From: Choricystis sp. odSpoLacu1
Lineage: Eukaryota > Chlorophyta > Trebouxiophyceae
NCBI GenBank assembly: GCA_958009055.1
Contig: OY253659.1
Span: 434,001 to 498,000, forward strand
Direction: 5' to 3'
DNA length: 64,000 bases
Shown: positions 20,627-31,800 of the stretch, in pieces
Numbering within the stretch: the stretch's first letter is position 1
Layout of the letters: the number at the start of each line of letters is the position of its first letter
The notes under the pieces: model-generated
Told to the model about the DNA's origin: nothing
The model's database searches: none
Seen by the model: the letters and a program-made list of their open reading frames with translations, nothing else
Made by a program: the position numbers and the translations under genes

Positions 20627-22743
20627 ATGGTTGACTCGCGCCCCCCCGTCGCCCGCCCGCACGGCCGCCTAGTGGCCGCCCTGCTGCTGGCCACAGTCAC
20701 TCTGGCTCATGCCATGTCTGCTGATGGGACGAGCGCACAAGTGCGAGGGAGGGGAGGGGGTGGAAGGCGCCCCCATCTTGTTCTGGTGTCGCGCCGCCAA
20801 CCGCCCTGCCGAGTGCCGCGCTCTGTGCCCTTGTCTGCGTGCACCGCTCGCGTGGCAGACACAACACACACTTCTCCTACTCTGTGGGACCCCGCATTCG
20901 AGCTCACACCCACATTTCCCCACACCCAGCCCACCACCCGCCTCCTCTTCCGACACGCCGCCACCGCGGTGGGCGACCCCGCCCGCCACACCGCCCTGGC
21001 CGCCCACCTGGCGTCCGTGGCCCCCTCCCCCAGCTCTCGCCGTCGGTTGCTGGGGGAGGGAGGGGGGGGCGACCGCCGCCTGTTGGGAGGCGCGTCTGCA
21101 CCCCCACCCCCTCTCACCCTGGGCTCCCTCGGCGCCGCCGTCGCGGTCGACTACGCCGACGTCCCGTCCTCCGACGTGAACTGGGTGCTGGCCGCTCTGG
21201 CGGACCACCCGGAGGCCCACTTTGCGGAGCGGGATGGTGTGGTGAGGGCGCACGTCGCGCCCAACGACCCTCTCCTGTCCGACCAAACCCACCTGACAGC
21301 GGGCGGCCTGTACACCGACTCCCTGGCCACGCCGGTAGGGGGGGGGCGCCCCCGCGCAGGGCGCCTGGAACCGGACGTTTGGGTCGCCAGACGTGAGTTT
21401 TGTGTGGGTGGGGGTGGGTTGGAGGCCGAGTCTTTGTCCTCCAAACACGCCACCCACTCCAAACACACCACTCCTCCACCTCCCAGGTCGTCGTATGCGT
21501 CATGGATTCCGGCATCGACACCACTCACCCCGACCTGGCGCCCTCCCTGTGGACCAATGCCGGCGAGATTCCAGGCAACGGGGTGGATGACGACGGCAAC
21601 GGCTACGTCGACGACGTCCACGGCGTCTCCACCTACGGCCCCGGCTGCCCCGACGTCACGGACGACTACTTTCACGGCACCCACCTGGCCGGCATCGTGG
21701 CGGCGGCCTGCAACAATGGGGTGGGTGGGTGTGGCGTCGCGCCCGGGGTGAGAGTCATGGCGTGCAAGTTTCTCGACGCGCGTGGCAACGGCTACACGTC
21801 GGACGCGGTGCGCTGCCTGAACTACGCGGTCAAGAACAAGGCGGACGTGACACTGAACAGTTATGGCGGGCTGGCGGCTGATTCGGCGGCGTTGAAGGCC
21901 GCGATCGCGGCGGCCCAGGACGCGGGCCAACTCTTCATCGCGGCGGCCGGCAACGACTACGGCACCGACATCGACGCCTCCCCCACCTACCCCGCTGCGT
22001 ATGACATGCCGGCTGTCGTGGCGGTCGCTGCGAGTGACGGCCACGGCCGCCGCGCCAACTTTTCAAACTGGGGTGCGTCCCGCGTTGCCATAGCCGCCCC
22101 TGGCGCCGCCATTCTGTCCACCGTCCCGGGCGGCGGCTACGCCCGCCATGATGGCACCTCCCAAGCCGCCGCCCAGGTGGCGGGCGCGGTGGCTTTGTTG
22201 TTGTCTGCCAGGCGGGCGGCGGGGTACAAGACCGCCACCGCGATGAGCGTGAGGGAAGACATGCTGGCCGCCGCCCGCCAGACGCCCGCCTGGAAGGGCG
22301 TCGTGGCTGCCGGCGGCGAACTTGACGTGGCGGCCGCCATGGCCCGCATGCCGACGAGTGGGCCGGTCGACCCCAAAGCGTCGGCCTGGTTGGTGGGCGT
22401 CGCGGGCGCGGGGGGCAGCTCCACCGCGGCGCGCGATGGTGACGCCAGCGACGAAGGGCAACGGGGCGGCGTCAAGGTGGCGTCCAGTGCGTCTGGGTCG
22501 TCGTCTTCGAGTTCTTCTTCGAGCTCGTCATCTTCGTCAACCACCACCACCACCACCACCACCACCGCCCGCTCGCCTGCACCCTCCACCACCAAGCAGA
22601 CCGCCCCCACCGTCTCCGCGTTTCCGAGGGCGACCGCGTCATCATCGCCATCCTCGGACTCGGTGGGGGCGGGTGTGGGCGGGGCGGCGGTGCGGGCGGC
22701 GGCGCCCCTGTTCCCGCCGCTGCCGCTGCTGGGGGGCGGGTAG
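20627..22743 (+). CDS. Subtilisin-like serine protease (S8), secreted
   Basis: Exon 1 (20627-20740) encodes a signal peptide, GRLVAALLLATVTLAHAMS. Exons 2 (20930-21392) and 3 (21487-22743) carry the inhibitor-like prodomain (DQTHLTAGGLYTDS) and the catalytic domain. The segment GAWNRTFGSPD, directly before VVVCVMDSGID, is the family's normal entry to the domain but needs one G removed from the 9-G run at 21338-21346; a 25-bp intron is the unlikely alternative. The corrected product is 610 residues with triad Asp ~199 (MDSGID), His ~258 (HGTHLAG) and Ser ~417 (DGTSQAAAQVAG), plus the oxyanion AAGND. The Ser motif departs from the usual GTSMAxPHVAG. A Ser- then Thr-rich linker and an Ala/Leu/Pro tail follow. 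It probably acts in secretion or cell-wall turnover. Confidence 0.88.
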
Positions 22744-23002
22744 AAGAGAGAGAGAGAGAGGTGCATGTGCTTGATTTGAGTGCTTTGGATTTAGTTTTTT
22801 TGCAGGGAGGCGTGTGACAACAACCAACACTGCAGGGCGCGGTCGCTTTGGACGGTGGTGTCGACAGAGGGTGAAGTCGCGAAAAACAGAACAAAGGTCG
22901 AGGGACAGAAAACCTCACTTTTCTTCGTCGAATTCGCCCCCCTCCCGCGACCAAGCCTCTCACCCCCCCCCCCCTTTCATCCCACACACACCCCACGCGA
23001 CG

Positions 23003-26000
23003 ATGGCGGCCCCACGACCGCCGCCCACCTTGCCCCCCGCCCTGGCGGGCCCCCGCATCTCCGCGTCGGTCGCCGACCTGAACGAAATCTCGCTCCTGCG
23101 CGACGACGGCTGCCTCCTCCGCCAAACCTTCCTGGACATTCTGAAACACCACCACCCATCCCTGGGGCCCAAGCTGGACGCCATCTATGCGTTCTCGGAC
23201 GCGTGGTGCACGGGCGGCGCGGGCGCGGGGAGCGGGGGCGGCGGCAGCGACGCCGACTTCAAGGCGCTGGAGGCGGCGCTGGCCAAGCTAACGCCGGAGG
23301 AGATGATTCTGTGAGTTGTGGGAGGGGGTGTGGACGGCAGGGAGGCGAGGAGGGGAGAAAAGCCACGCCCAAATCCTCCAATCGTGAAGGCGCCACCTTT
23401 TCGCCACCGACGGGCGAAAACGAATAAGCTGGCGAGACTTTTGGCTCCCTGCCGCCTGCCGCGTGCCTGCGCGTGAAGCGTGGCTACACCCGGGCCGAGC
23501 GTGTGTGGCGGCGTGGAGGAGAGAGAGAGAGGGACGGGCGCACTGGCAAGGCAAATGCTCCCATCTGCTCCGACGCCCCGACCTAGCCTCTCCGTTTTTG
23601 CTCCCCCCCCCCCCCCTCTCCCCCCCCCCCCCTCCCCCTCCCCCAGCGTGTCCTCCGCCTTCTCCCACCTGCTCAACCTGCACAACCTGTCGGAGGAGAT
23701 CTCCACCGCTCAGCACGAGCGCGCCATCAGGATCGGCGAGGTGGGAGGGAGAGAGGGAGAGTGCGGGTGGAGCGAGCGAGGGCGCCGCACCCAAACCGGC
23801 ATCCAAACACGCCCTCCCCCCCCCCCCTCCCCAGGTCGAACAATCCACGCGCTCCACCAACCGCTCCTTCAAGAAGCTGATGGCGGTCAACGGCCTGTCC
23901 GCCCACCAGGTCTACACCACGCTGTGCGACCAGACGGTGTCCCTCGTGTTCACGGCGCACCCGACCCAGGCGCTGCGCCAGTCGCTGCTCAAAAAGTATG
24001 GCGCCATCCGGCGCGCCATGGACCGGCTGCACAACAAGCGCATGTCGCCGTACGAGCGGCTGGAGTGTCTGGAGGACGTCAAGGGGCACGTGCAGGGCGC
24101 GTGGCGCACGGACGAGATTCGGCGCCAAAAACCGACGCCGCAGGCCGAGATGAGGCAGGGGCTGTCCTACTTTCACGAGACCATCGTGCCTGCGCTGCCC
24201 ACCTTCTACCGGCGCATCGACACCGCGCTCGCCCAGATCGGCCAACCCCGCCTGCCCCTGGACGCGACCCTGTTCCGCTTTGGGTCGTGGATGGGGGGCG
24301 ACCGCGACGGCAACCCCTTTGTGACGCCCGCCACCACGCGCGACGTCGTCGTCGGCTCCCGCCTGGCCGCTGTCAACGTGCTGTTCACGCTGGTGGAGAC
24401 ATTGATGTTTGAGCTGTCGATTTGGAGGTGCAACGAAGATGTGGCGTCGCTGGCCGCGTCGATCCACGCGCGCCAGGCGCCCGCGGCGGCCGCGCTCGCT
24501 GAAGAACGCAAACGCAAGAACTATGCCGAGTTTTGGTCGGTCATTCCAGTGACTGATCCTTTCCGTCTGATCCTGTCTGATCTGCGCGACCGCCTCTTCC
24601 GCACGCGCGAAGTTCTCCACGAGTGCGCGGCCGACCCGCGCACCTGTGTCGCCACCTCCCTCGAGTCCGACCCCGCCGCCGTGTCGTGCGTGGACGACGT
24701 GCTGGGCCCTCTGAAGCGCATGTACGCGTCCTTGATGGAGACGGGGGATGAGCACGTGGCCAGCGGCCGCTTGCTGGATGCCATCCGCTGCGCGCGCACG
24801 TTTGGCCTGCACATGGTCCTCCTCGACATCCGCCAAGAATCCGTCAAACACACGGAGGCGGTGGACGCCATCACGACGCATTTGGGGCTGGGGTCTTACA
24901 AAGCGTGGTCGGAAGAAGAGAGGCTCGCGTTCCTCGTGCGCGAACTGACGGGCAAGCGCCCCCTCCTCCCCCCCTCGCTGCCCGCCACCCCCGAAGTCGA
25001 CGACGTGCTGGGCACCTTCCGCGAGCTCGGCCGCCTCCCCCGCGACTCGCTGGGCCACTACGTCATCTCCATGGCCCACACCGCGTCCGACGTGCTCGCC
25101 GTCCTCCTCCTGCAGCGCGAGTGCGGCGTGAAAGACCCGCTCCCCGTCTCCCCCCTGTTTGAGACGCTGGACGATCTGGCTGCCTCGGCAGCCGTCATGG
25201 ACACCCTGCTGGGCAACGAGTGGTACAAGGCCCACATCAAGGGGGAGCAGGAGTGCATGATCGGGTACTCCGACTCGGGCAAGGACGCGGGGCGCCTGGC
25301 CGCCGCGTGGGGCCTTTACGAAGTGCAGGAACAGTTGACCGAGGTGGCAGCGCGCCACGGTGTGCGCCTGACCCTGTTCCATGGTCGGGGCGGCACGGTG
25401 GGGCGGGGTGGTGGCCCCACCCACCTCGCCATCCTGTCCCAACCCCCGGGCACGATTGGGGGCCGCATGCGGGTCACCATCCAGGGTGAGACCGTGGAAC
25501 AACAGTTTGGCGAGAAGGAGGTGTGCTTCCGCACGCTGGATTTGTACACGTCGGCCGTGCTGGAGGCGTCGCTCGACCCCGCGCCCGCGCCAGCCGCCGA
25601 GTTCCGGACGGCCATGGCGGCCATGAGTGAGTCGTCCTGCGCCGCCTACCGCGCCGTCGTGCGGGGCGACCCCCGCTTCATCGACTTCTTCTCGACGGCG
25701 ACGCCAGTCAACGAGTTGGGGCGCATGAACATTGGGTCGCGCCCGGCCAAGCGGCGTGCTGCGGGTTCAATCGACACGCTGCGCGCGATCCCCTGGATCT
25801 TTGCGTGGACGCAGACCCGGTTCCACCTGCCCGTGTGGCTGGGGGTGGGGGACGCGTTTGCCGAGATGGTGGCGGCGGGGAAGCTGCCGCTGCTGCAGGT
25901 GAGAAGAAGAGAGGAGGAGAGGGTGGGTTGGAGGAAGAGAGTCGACGCAAAAACCAAGCACACACTCACCCACCCTCCCTCCCTCCCCCACCCCCTCCTC

Positions 26001-26520
26001 CCACCCTCAGCGCATGTACCGCGAGTGGCCCTTCTTCCGCGTCACCCTGGACATGCTGGAGATGGTGTTTGCCAAGGCCGACCCCCGCGTCTCCCGCTTC
26101 TACGTCACCGCCCTCGTCGCCCCCTCCCTCCACGACTTCTCGGACGCCCTCCTCCAAAAGTTTGCGGCCACCCGGGACGCCCTGCTGGCGGTGGTGGGGC
26201 ACCGCGGCTTGCTGTCCGAGTCAGACACCGCCGTGCTGCGCCAAAAGCTGGCCCTGCGCGAACCCTACGTCACCCCCCTCAACGTGCTCCAGGTGCTCTG
26301 CCTGCGCGCCCTGCGTGACCTGGAAACTGGTGGCGACGGCGGTGGCGTGGGCGGGGGGCGGGCGGCGGCCGCGTCGCCGCCACCGCCGCCCGGGGCGGCC
26401 GCGACGCTGTTGACGCGCGGCGACCGGGGGCCGGAGGCCGACCCGTACCGCGCGGCGGTGGAGGACACGGTGATCATCACGATGAAGGGCATCTCGGCGG
26501 GCATGCAGAACACGGGGTGA
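23003..26520 (+). CDS. PPC: Phosphoenolpyruvate carboxylase, plant-type
   Basis: Exons 23003-23310, 23647-23740, 23835-25898 and 26011-26520 join in phase to 991 residues. The enzyme carboxylates PEP to oxaloacetate in anaplerotic carbon fixation. Visible signatures: VFTAHPTQ with the catalytic His near residue 176, GSWMGGDRDGNPFVT, LLDIRQES, MIGYSDSGKDAGRLAA, LFHGRGGTVGRGGGP and the C-terminal QNTG. The C-terminus places it in the plant-type group. The N-terminus lacks the acid-base-Ser phosphorylation motif of land-plant enzymes. A Gly/Ala/Pro insertion near residues 930-955 precedes the conserved tail. Intron 1 ends in a very long poly-C/pyrimidine tract. It lies upstream of, and converges with, RACK1. 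Confidence 0.97.
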
Positions 26521-26849
26521 TGTGGGGGGAGAAGGTGTGTGAGTGTGTGTGTGGGGGAGGAGACGCGCGCGCACGCGCGCGCGCGCGCGAGAGAAACGCA
26601 ACATATTTTCGCGATGCGTTGTTTTAGGTTTGTGTCGTTGGGCGACGCTGCTCCATCCTCCAGTCGCGCGCGTGTTGTCCTGTAAAGCGTGTGTGGGAGA
26701 CCAGCCCCCCTTTGGTTCGAGAAAAAAACGCGCGTGCGTGGGAAAGTCGATTTTTCACACAAACACCACTCTCTCTCTCTCTCTCTCCCTCCAAAGCAGA
26801 TCCAGCATTGCTTGCCCGCCAACGCCATCGCATGCAGTAGCAGTTGCGC

Positions 26850-26889
<40 letters not shown>

Positions 26890-26986
26890 GGTGGGGGTGG
26901 GGTGGGGGGGGAGGCACACGGCGCGTCGCGCCTGCTCTCTTCCACCACCCACCCTTTTCCTCAAAACTCTTCTCATCTTCTTCCTC
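26521..26986. other. Convergent intergenic region with GT microsatellite
   Basis: The 3' flanks of PEP carboxylase and RACK1 meet here. An uninterrupted GT run spans about 26851-26886, and a CGCGCG run lies near 26565-26589. No gene was seen. Confidence 0.6.
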
Positions 26987-27943
26987 TCACACAGCGCGGT
27001 TGACGCCCCACACGCGGATCACACCGTCCGTGTACCCGGTGTACAGCGTGGCCCCATCCGCCGACCAGGCCAGCGACACGCAGTGGGGGACCTGCGCCTT
27101 TTTGGACACGGGCGGGAACTCGGGGCGCAGCTCCACCACCGTCGACTTGGACTCCAGGTCCCAAATCTTGACGCACGTCTGGGTGGCGGCCACCAGCCAG
27201 TAGCGGTTGGGGGAGAAGGCGAGGGCGTGGATGGCGTCGCCGGCGTCGAGGGAGTAGAGGCGCTTGCCCTCGGACAGGTCCCACAGGCGGGCGACGCCGT
27301 CCTTGCCGCCCGACGCGCACAGGGAGCCGTCGGGGGAGACGGTGACGGAGGCGACGTAGCCGGTGTGTTCCACCAGGTTGAAGCGGAGCTTGCAGGTGGC
27401 GAGGGTCCACACTTTGACGATTTTGTCCCAGCCAGCGGAGACTATCAGCGGCGCAGCGGGCGCGGGGGAGAAGCGGACGCACGACACCCACTCGGTGTGG
27501 CCGTCGGGCTCGCCGATGGTGTACTTGCACTCACCGATGGTGTTCCACAGCTTGATGGTGCGGTCGCGGGAGCCAGACACAATCTGGCGGTTGTCGACCG
27601 AAAAGGCCACTGACAGCACGTCTTTCGTGTGGCCCAGAAAGCGGCGCGTCGTGGTGCCCGCCGCCAGGTCCCACAGGCGCAGCGTGCCGTCCCAGGAACC
27701 CGACAGCGCGAATTGGCCGTCGGAGGAGAGGACGGCGTCCTGCACAAAGTGGGAGTGGCCGCGCAGCGCGCGGCGCGGGGCGCCGTACGCGCCCTCCTCC
27801 CGGGTCAGCGCCCACACGATCAGTGACTTGTCGCGGGAGGCGGAGAGCAGCATGTCGGAAGCGGGGTCGAGGGGGGCCGCGATGGCGGTGACCCAGCCGG
27901 CGTGGCCTTCGAGCGTGCCGCGCAGGGAGAGGGTTTCGGTCAT
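26987..27943 (-). CDS. RACK1: RACK1, WD40 scaffold of the 40S ribosome
   Basis: A single-exon minus-strand gene encodes 318 residues, the normal RACK1 length. Seven WD40 blades can be counted from GH...WD pairs: [114 protein letters not shown], a [18 protein letters not shown] blade with TCVKIWD, and a last blade ending [14 protein letters not shown]1 sits near the mRNA exit channel and links translation to signalling. It diverges from the Pro/Ala-rich membrane protein gene across an 857-bp spacer that contains a large palindrome. Confidence 0.98.
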   Translation of the reverse strand: MTETLSLRGTLEGHAGWVTAIAAPLDPASDMLLSASRDKSLIVWALTREEGAYGAPRRALRGHSHFVQDAVLSSDGQFALSGSWDGTLRLWDLAAGTTTRRFLGHTKDVLSVAFSVDNRQIVSGSRDRTIKLWNTIGECKYTIGEPDGHTEWVSCVRFSPAPAAPLIVSAGWDKIVKVWTLATCKLRFNLVEHTGYVASVTVSPDGSLCASGGKDGVARLWDLSEGKRLYSLDAGDAIHALAFSPNRYWLVAATQTCVKIWDLESKSTVVELRPEFPPVSKKAQVPHCVSLAWSADGATLYTGYTDGVIRVWGVNRAV

Positions 27944-28800
27944 TGTGTGTGGAGAAGTGGGGGGGCTGTGTGTGTGTGGGGTGGATCAAAAATGTCAGAT
28001 CAGGGTGCGTGGAACGTGTGTGCGTGTGTGTGTGGTGGGCGGCGGGGAGGAGTGGGGGGCGAGGAGGCGGGGGGGGGCGCGCAGCGGCGGCCGGTCGGCC
28101 AGGCGGCGGCGGGTCGGTCGGTCTGCGCCCGCCCGCGTCCCCTGTTCCCCCACATCACGGCTGCCGTCCTGCCACACGCACGCGCCGTCCCAATCACGCA
28201 GATTGGGGGGGGCAGCGAGCGGAGGAAGAGGAGGCAGCAGACGAGAGAGAAGCGCGGGGCGCCGTCGTGGCGGCGCGCCGCCGATCGGGAGAGCCGCCGC
28301 CCGCCCGCCACGCCTGGCGGCGCACGGCGCCCCTTCACCGCCCCCTCTCCCGCCGGCTGCAGGCGCGGGCTGCACAGCCGTGCGTGTGTGGGAGCGCGTG
28401 GGGGACTCTGGGCTTCTGGGGAGGACGGACCTTTGGGGGGTGAAGAAAAGGAAAAAACGAGCCTTGTGAAGAAAGCGAACCACTCTCGCGTCGTTTTTGG
28501 TTTCGGGGAGAGAGCCCCTCTTTTCTTGGGAAAAAGGCGCGCCTCTCTCCCCGAAACCAAAGACGTTCGCTTTCTTCACAAGGCTCGTTTTTTCCTTTTC
28601 TTCACCCCCCAAAGGTCCGTCCTCCCCAGAAGCCCAGAGTCCCCCAAAAGAGGGGCTCTCTCGACACAGCCTCCTCCAACCCGACACCACACACACGCCT
28701 GTGTGTCGCTGCTGAGAGGGAGGGAGCGCCGCCTGTGTTTGGCCATCGCGCGCGCGCTGTCGGCACACCTGCCTGATTCGAGTGGTGACACACAGCCACC
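27944..28800. promoter_or_regulatory. Divergent intergenic region carrying a foldback palindrome
   Basis: It separates RACK1 (minus) from the plus-strand Pro/Ala-rich gene and must include both promoters. Its centre is the inverted repeat listed separately. Open frames on both strands here share the same peptides, because they read the two arms of the palindrome, and are not genes. Confidence 0.6.
28399..28646. repeat. 248-bp foldback element with 82-bp inverted arms
   Basis: The left arm, 28399-28480, starts TGGGGGACTCTGGGCTTCTG and is the exact reverse complement of the right arm, 28565-28646. Inside them a second pair is also complementary: TTGGTTTCGGGGAGAGAG at 28497-28514 and its reverse complement at 28543-28560. 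That leaves a centre near 28522 and a short left-only insertion after 28480. A further copy of the inner GAGAGAGCCCCTCTTTT phrase appears inverted just outside the right arm, at about 28647-28663. No ORF for a transposase is present. Confidence 0.95.
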
Positions 28801-31800
28801 ATGTACCCTCCCGGAGGCGGTGGCTTTGGCCAGTGGCCCGACGGCCAGGTGAGAGAGAGAGAGAGGAAAAGGGCGCACGTGGTGGTGGAGGGAGAGGCGC
28901 TTGTTTCGATGCCGTTGAATTGCGATGCGAATGCCTTTCCACCACCGTCTCACCCTCCTCTCTCTCCCACTTTCACACACCTTCACACAGGCCCAACAAC
29001 CCGCCCCTCCCCCCCCCACCGCGGCCTGGGCGTCGCCCCAGCCCCCGCCGCGCGGCGGCGCCGACGGCGCGCCGCCGTCCGGCGCCGCCCCCTCCTTCCC
29101 CACGTTTGAGCCGCTGTCGGCCCGCAAAGCAGCTGCCTCGGCCCGGGCTGCTGCTGGGTGGGAGGGTGGTGGTGGTGGTGGGGATGGTGGTGGCGTGGTG
29201 CCGCCACCTGCACCCGCCACGGCCGCTGTCCCCACACCACCCCCGTTTGCACCGTCGTGGGGCGGAGCCGTCCCTGCGGGTGCGCCCTTTGTGTTTGGGG
29301 GTGGCGGTGGGGCCGACGCGGCAGGTGAAGTGGATGCAGTGGCCGACGAGCCCGCCCCTCACGCCCCCCCGCCGCCCGCTGGCGCCTGGCCGGCTGAGCC
29401 TGCCCTTCCTCCACCCTCTGCCTGGGTGCCGCCCCCCCCCCTGACCGCGGTCGTGGCGGGCGGCGGCGGCGACGCAGCGCTGCCGCGGTCGCCCCCCGCG
29501 CGCGCGCCGCCGTCGCCCGGGGTGCCGCCCCCCGCGTCCCTGCCTGCGTGGGACGCGGCTGCGGGTGGTGGCGGGTTTGATGCGCCGCCCCAGCTGCCGC
29601 CGTCGTGGGCGGCGGTGGGCGCGGTGGCTGGCACACCGGGCGACTCCAACGGCGCGACGCCCGCCCTCTCGTCGCCCGCGACCGCGGTGCGCGCCCTGCA
29701 GTCGGGACCTCCTCCCGGCCCGACGCCGCTGCCGCGCCCCGGGTGGGGTGGGGAGGCGGGGGGTGGCGAGCCGGCCGCCGCGCCGTCTCACCCTCCCTCC
29801 CGCTTCATCGACCCGCTGTCCCCGTCCGTGACCGCGCTCTCCTCCCCCGCCACCGCCCTGCGCGCGTTGCAGGGGGTGCCGTCCTCGTCGGCACCGCCTC
29901 CATTCACCCCACTGCCTGCGGGCGACGATGGTGCTGGCGAGGGCGCGCCCTCCGGCGTCGGCCCTGGCCGCGTCTCCCCCCGCGCCGCGGTCGGGGCCGC
30001 CCTGGCCACCTCCCCCTGGCTCGACCGCGTGTGCGACTTCATTCGCACGCCCGGATCCACGCGCGCCACGCCCGCGCGGTCGGCGGGCGGCGACGACGGC
30101 GCGCCCTGGTGGGTCAGCGGCGGCAACGGCGGCCCGGAGCGGCTGGAGGCTCGCCTGGCGGCCGCCGCGGCGGCGTCCAGCCCGCCCAAGGGCGCGTGGG
30201 TGACGGGTGGAGGCGACGAGGACGCGGCTGTGGCGCCGCAGGCGAGTGGGTGGGGTGAACCGACCGCTGCCGCCGCGCCGCAGTCGAGTGGGTGGGGTGA
30301 ACCGACTGCTGCCGCCGCGCCGCAGGCAAGTCGGTGGGGTGACCCCGCGACCGACGCGCCGCCTCCACCCCCCGCCTGGAACTCGGCCGCCACGCCCACC
30401 GCGGCCGCCACGCCCACCGCGGCCGCCACACCCTCCGCGGCGTGGGCGCCGCCGCCGCCGCCCGCGTCGGACGATGGGGCGGGGGGGGGGCGGCGGCGGA
30501 GGCGCGCCCGTGCCGCCGCCCGCGTGGGCGCCTCTCCCACTCCGTGCGTCGGGCGGGGGCGGCGGCGCGCCTCCTCCACCCGCCCAGTGGGCGCCACCGT
30601 CTGCACGGCAGTCGGGGGACGGAGACGCTGCCCCCGCCCCCGCCGCCCCCTCGCTCGTGCCGCCCCCGCCGACGCTCCCCCCCTCCGTCGCGCCGCTGCG
30701 CCGCGCGCCGCCGCGGTCCCGCCGCGGCGGTGGCTCCACCCTCACCCGCCTCGCCTTCACCTCCTTGCTGCTGGCGTCCGCCCTGGTCATTGCGCCGTCC
30801 GCGCCCGACCGCGCGGCGGCCGCGCTGGCGGCGCGCGCGCGCCGCCCCTCTCGCCGCGCCCGCGTCGGCGACCGCGGCCGCCCTGACGGCCGCCGCTCGG
30901 TCGGCACGTGCCGCGACCGTGCCCACCGTCGCCCGCGCCGCCCGTGCCGCCACGGACGCGGTGCCCGCGCTGGCGGGGGCGGCAGTGGCCGTCAGTGCTG
31001 TGGCCGCCACCGCCGCCGCGACGGCAACCGCCCTGCTGCCCGCCCTGCAGGCGGGCGCGGTGGCCACGCTGGCGGCGGCATCCCCCGCGGCCGCGGCCGG
31101 GCTGGAGGGCATGATTGGCGCGGCCGCGGCCGAGGCGGCGTGGTGGGCGGGCGAGTGGAGGGGGTTGGCAAGTGAAGCAGCCACTGCGTTGGGTGGAGGA
31201 GAAGTTGTGCCTCCCTCCGACCCGGCACCCGCGCCACCAACCTCCTTCTGGAGCAAGCTGACGGGCAAGGGCGGCGGCCACCCTGTTGTGCTGCCGCCGG
31301 AGGCGACGCCCGTGGCGACGCCTGCACCCGCTCAACCCGCCGCGACGCCCGCCCCCACCGCCACGCCGTCGCCCACGCCGTCGCCCACGCCGTCGCCCAC
31401 GCCGTCGCCCATGCCGTCGCCCACCCCGGCCCCCACGTCCGTGCTGTCGCCACCTGCCGCCGACCTGGGGGCGGCGCTGGGGCGGCCGGCGGGGCCTCCT
31501 GCGACGCGGGCGCCGCCCGCGGCCGCGGATGGCGACGACGACCCACCCTCTGCGGTGCCGGAGGCCTACACCCCTGGCGACGACGATGAAGATGAAGACG
31601 GCGACGCCTACGATGACGGCATCGACCACTCCGACCACGTGGACGACGGCAGCGACGTGGTGGTGCCTGAGGAGACACCGCCGCCGCCGGCAGCCACCCC
31701 GCCGCCGCCTCCTGCCACACCACCCCCCACGCCCGCCGCCATCAAAAAGCCGGCCCCCGCGCCACCCGCTGTACTGAAGCCGACCGCGCTGACGGACGCG

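Noticed and set aside
21335..21359. A 25-bp intron in the subtilase
   Set aside because: GT...AG ends exist and the frame works, but 25 bp is far below every other intron here, and one base off the G9 run gives a better protein (VGGGAPAQGAWNRTFGSPD).
23727..25502. 591-residue minus-strand ORF inside PEP carboxylase
   Set aside because: It is antisense to invariant PEPC motifs and has no recognisable domain.
27995..28945. ORFs on both strands with shared peptides around the palindrome
   Set aside because: The shared peptides are the two arms of the inverted repeat translated in each direction; there is no coding signal.
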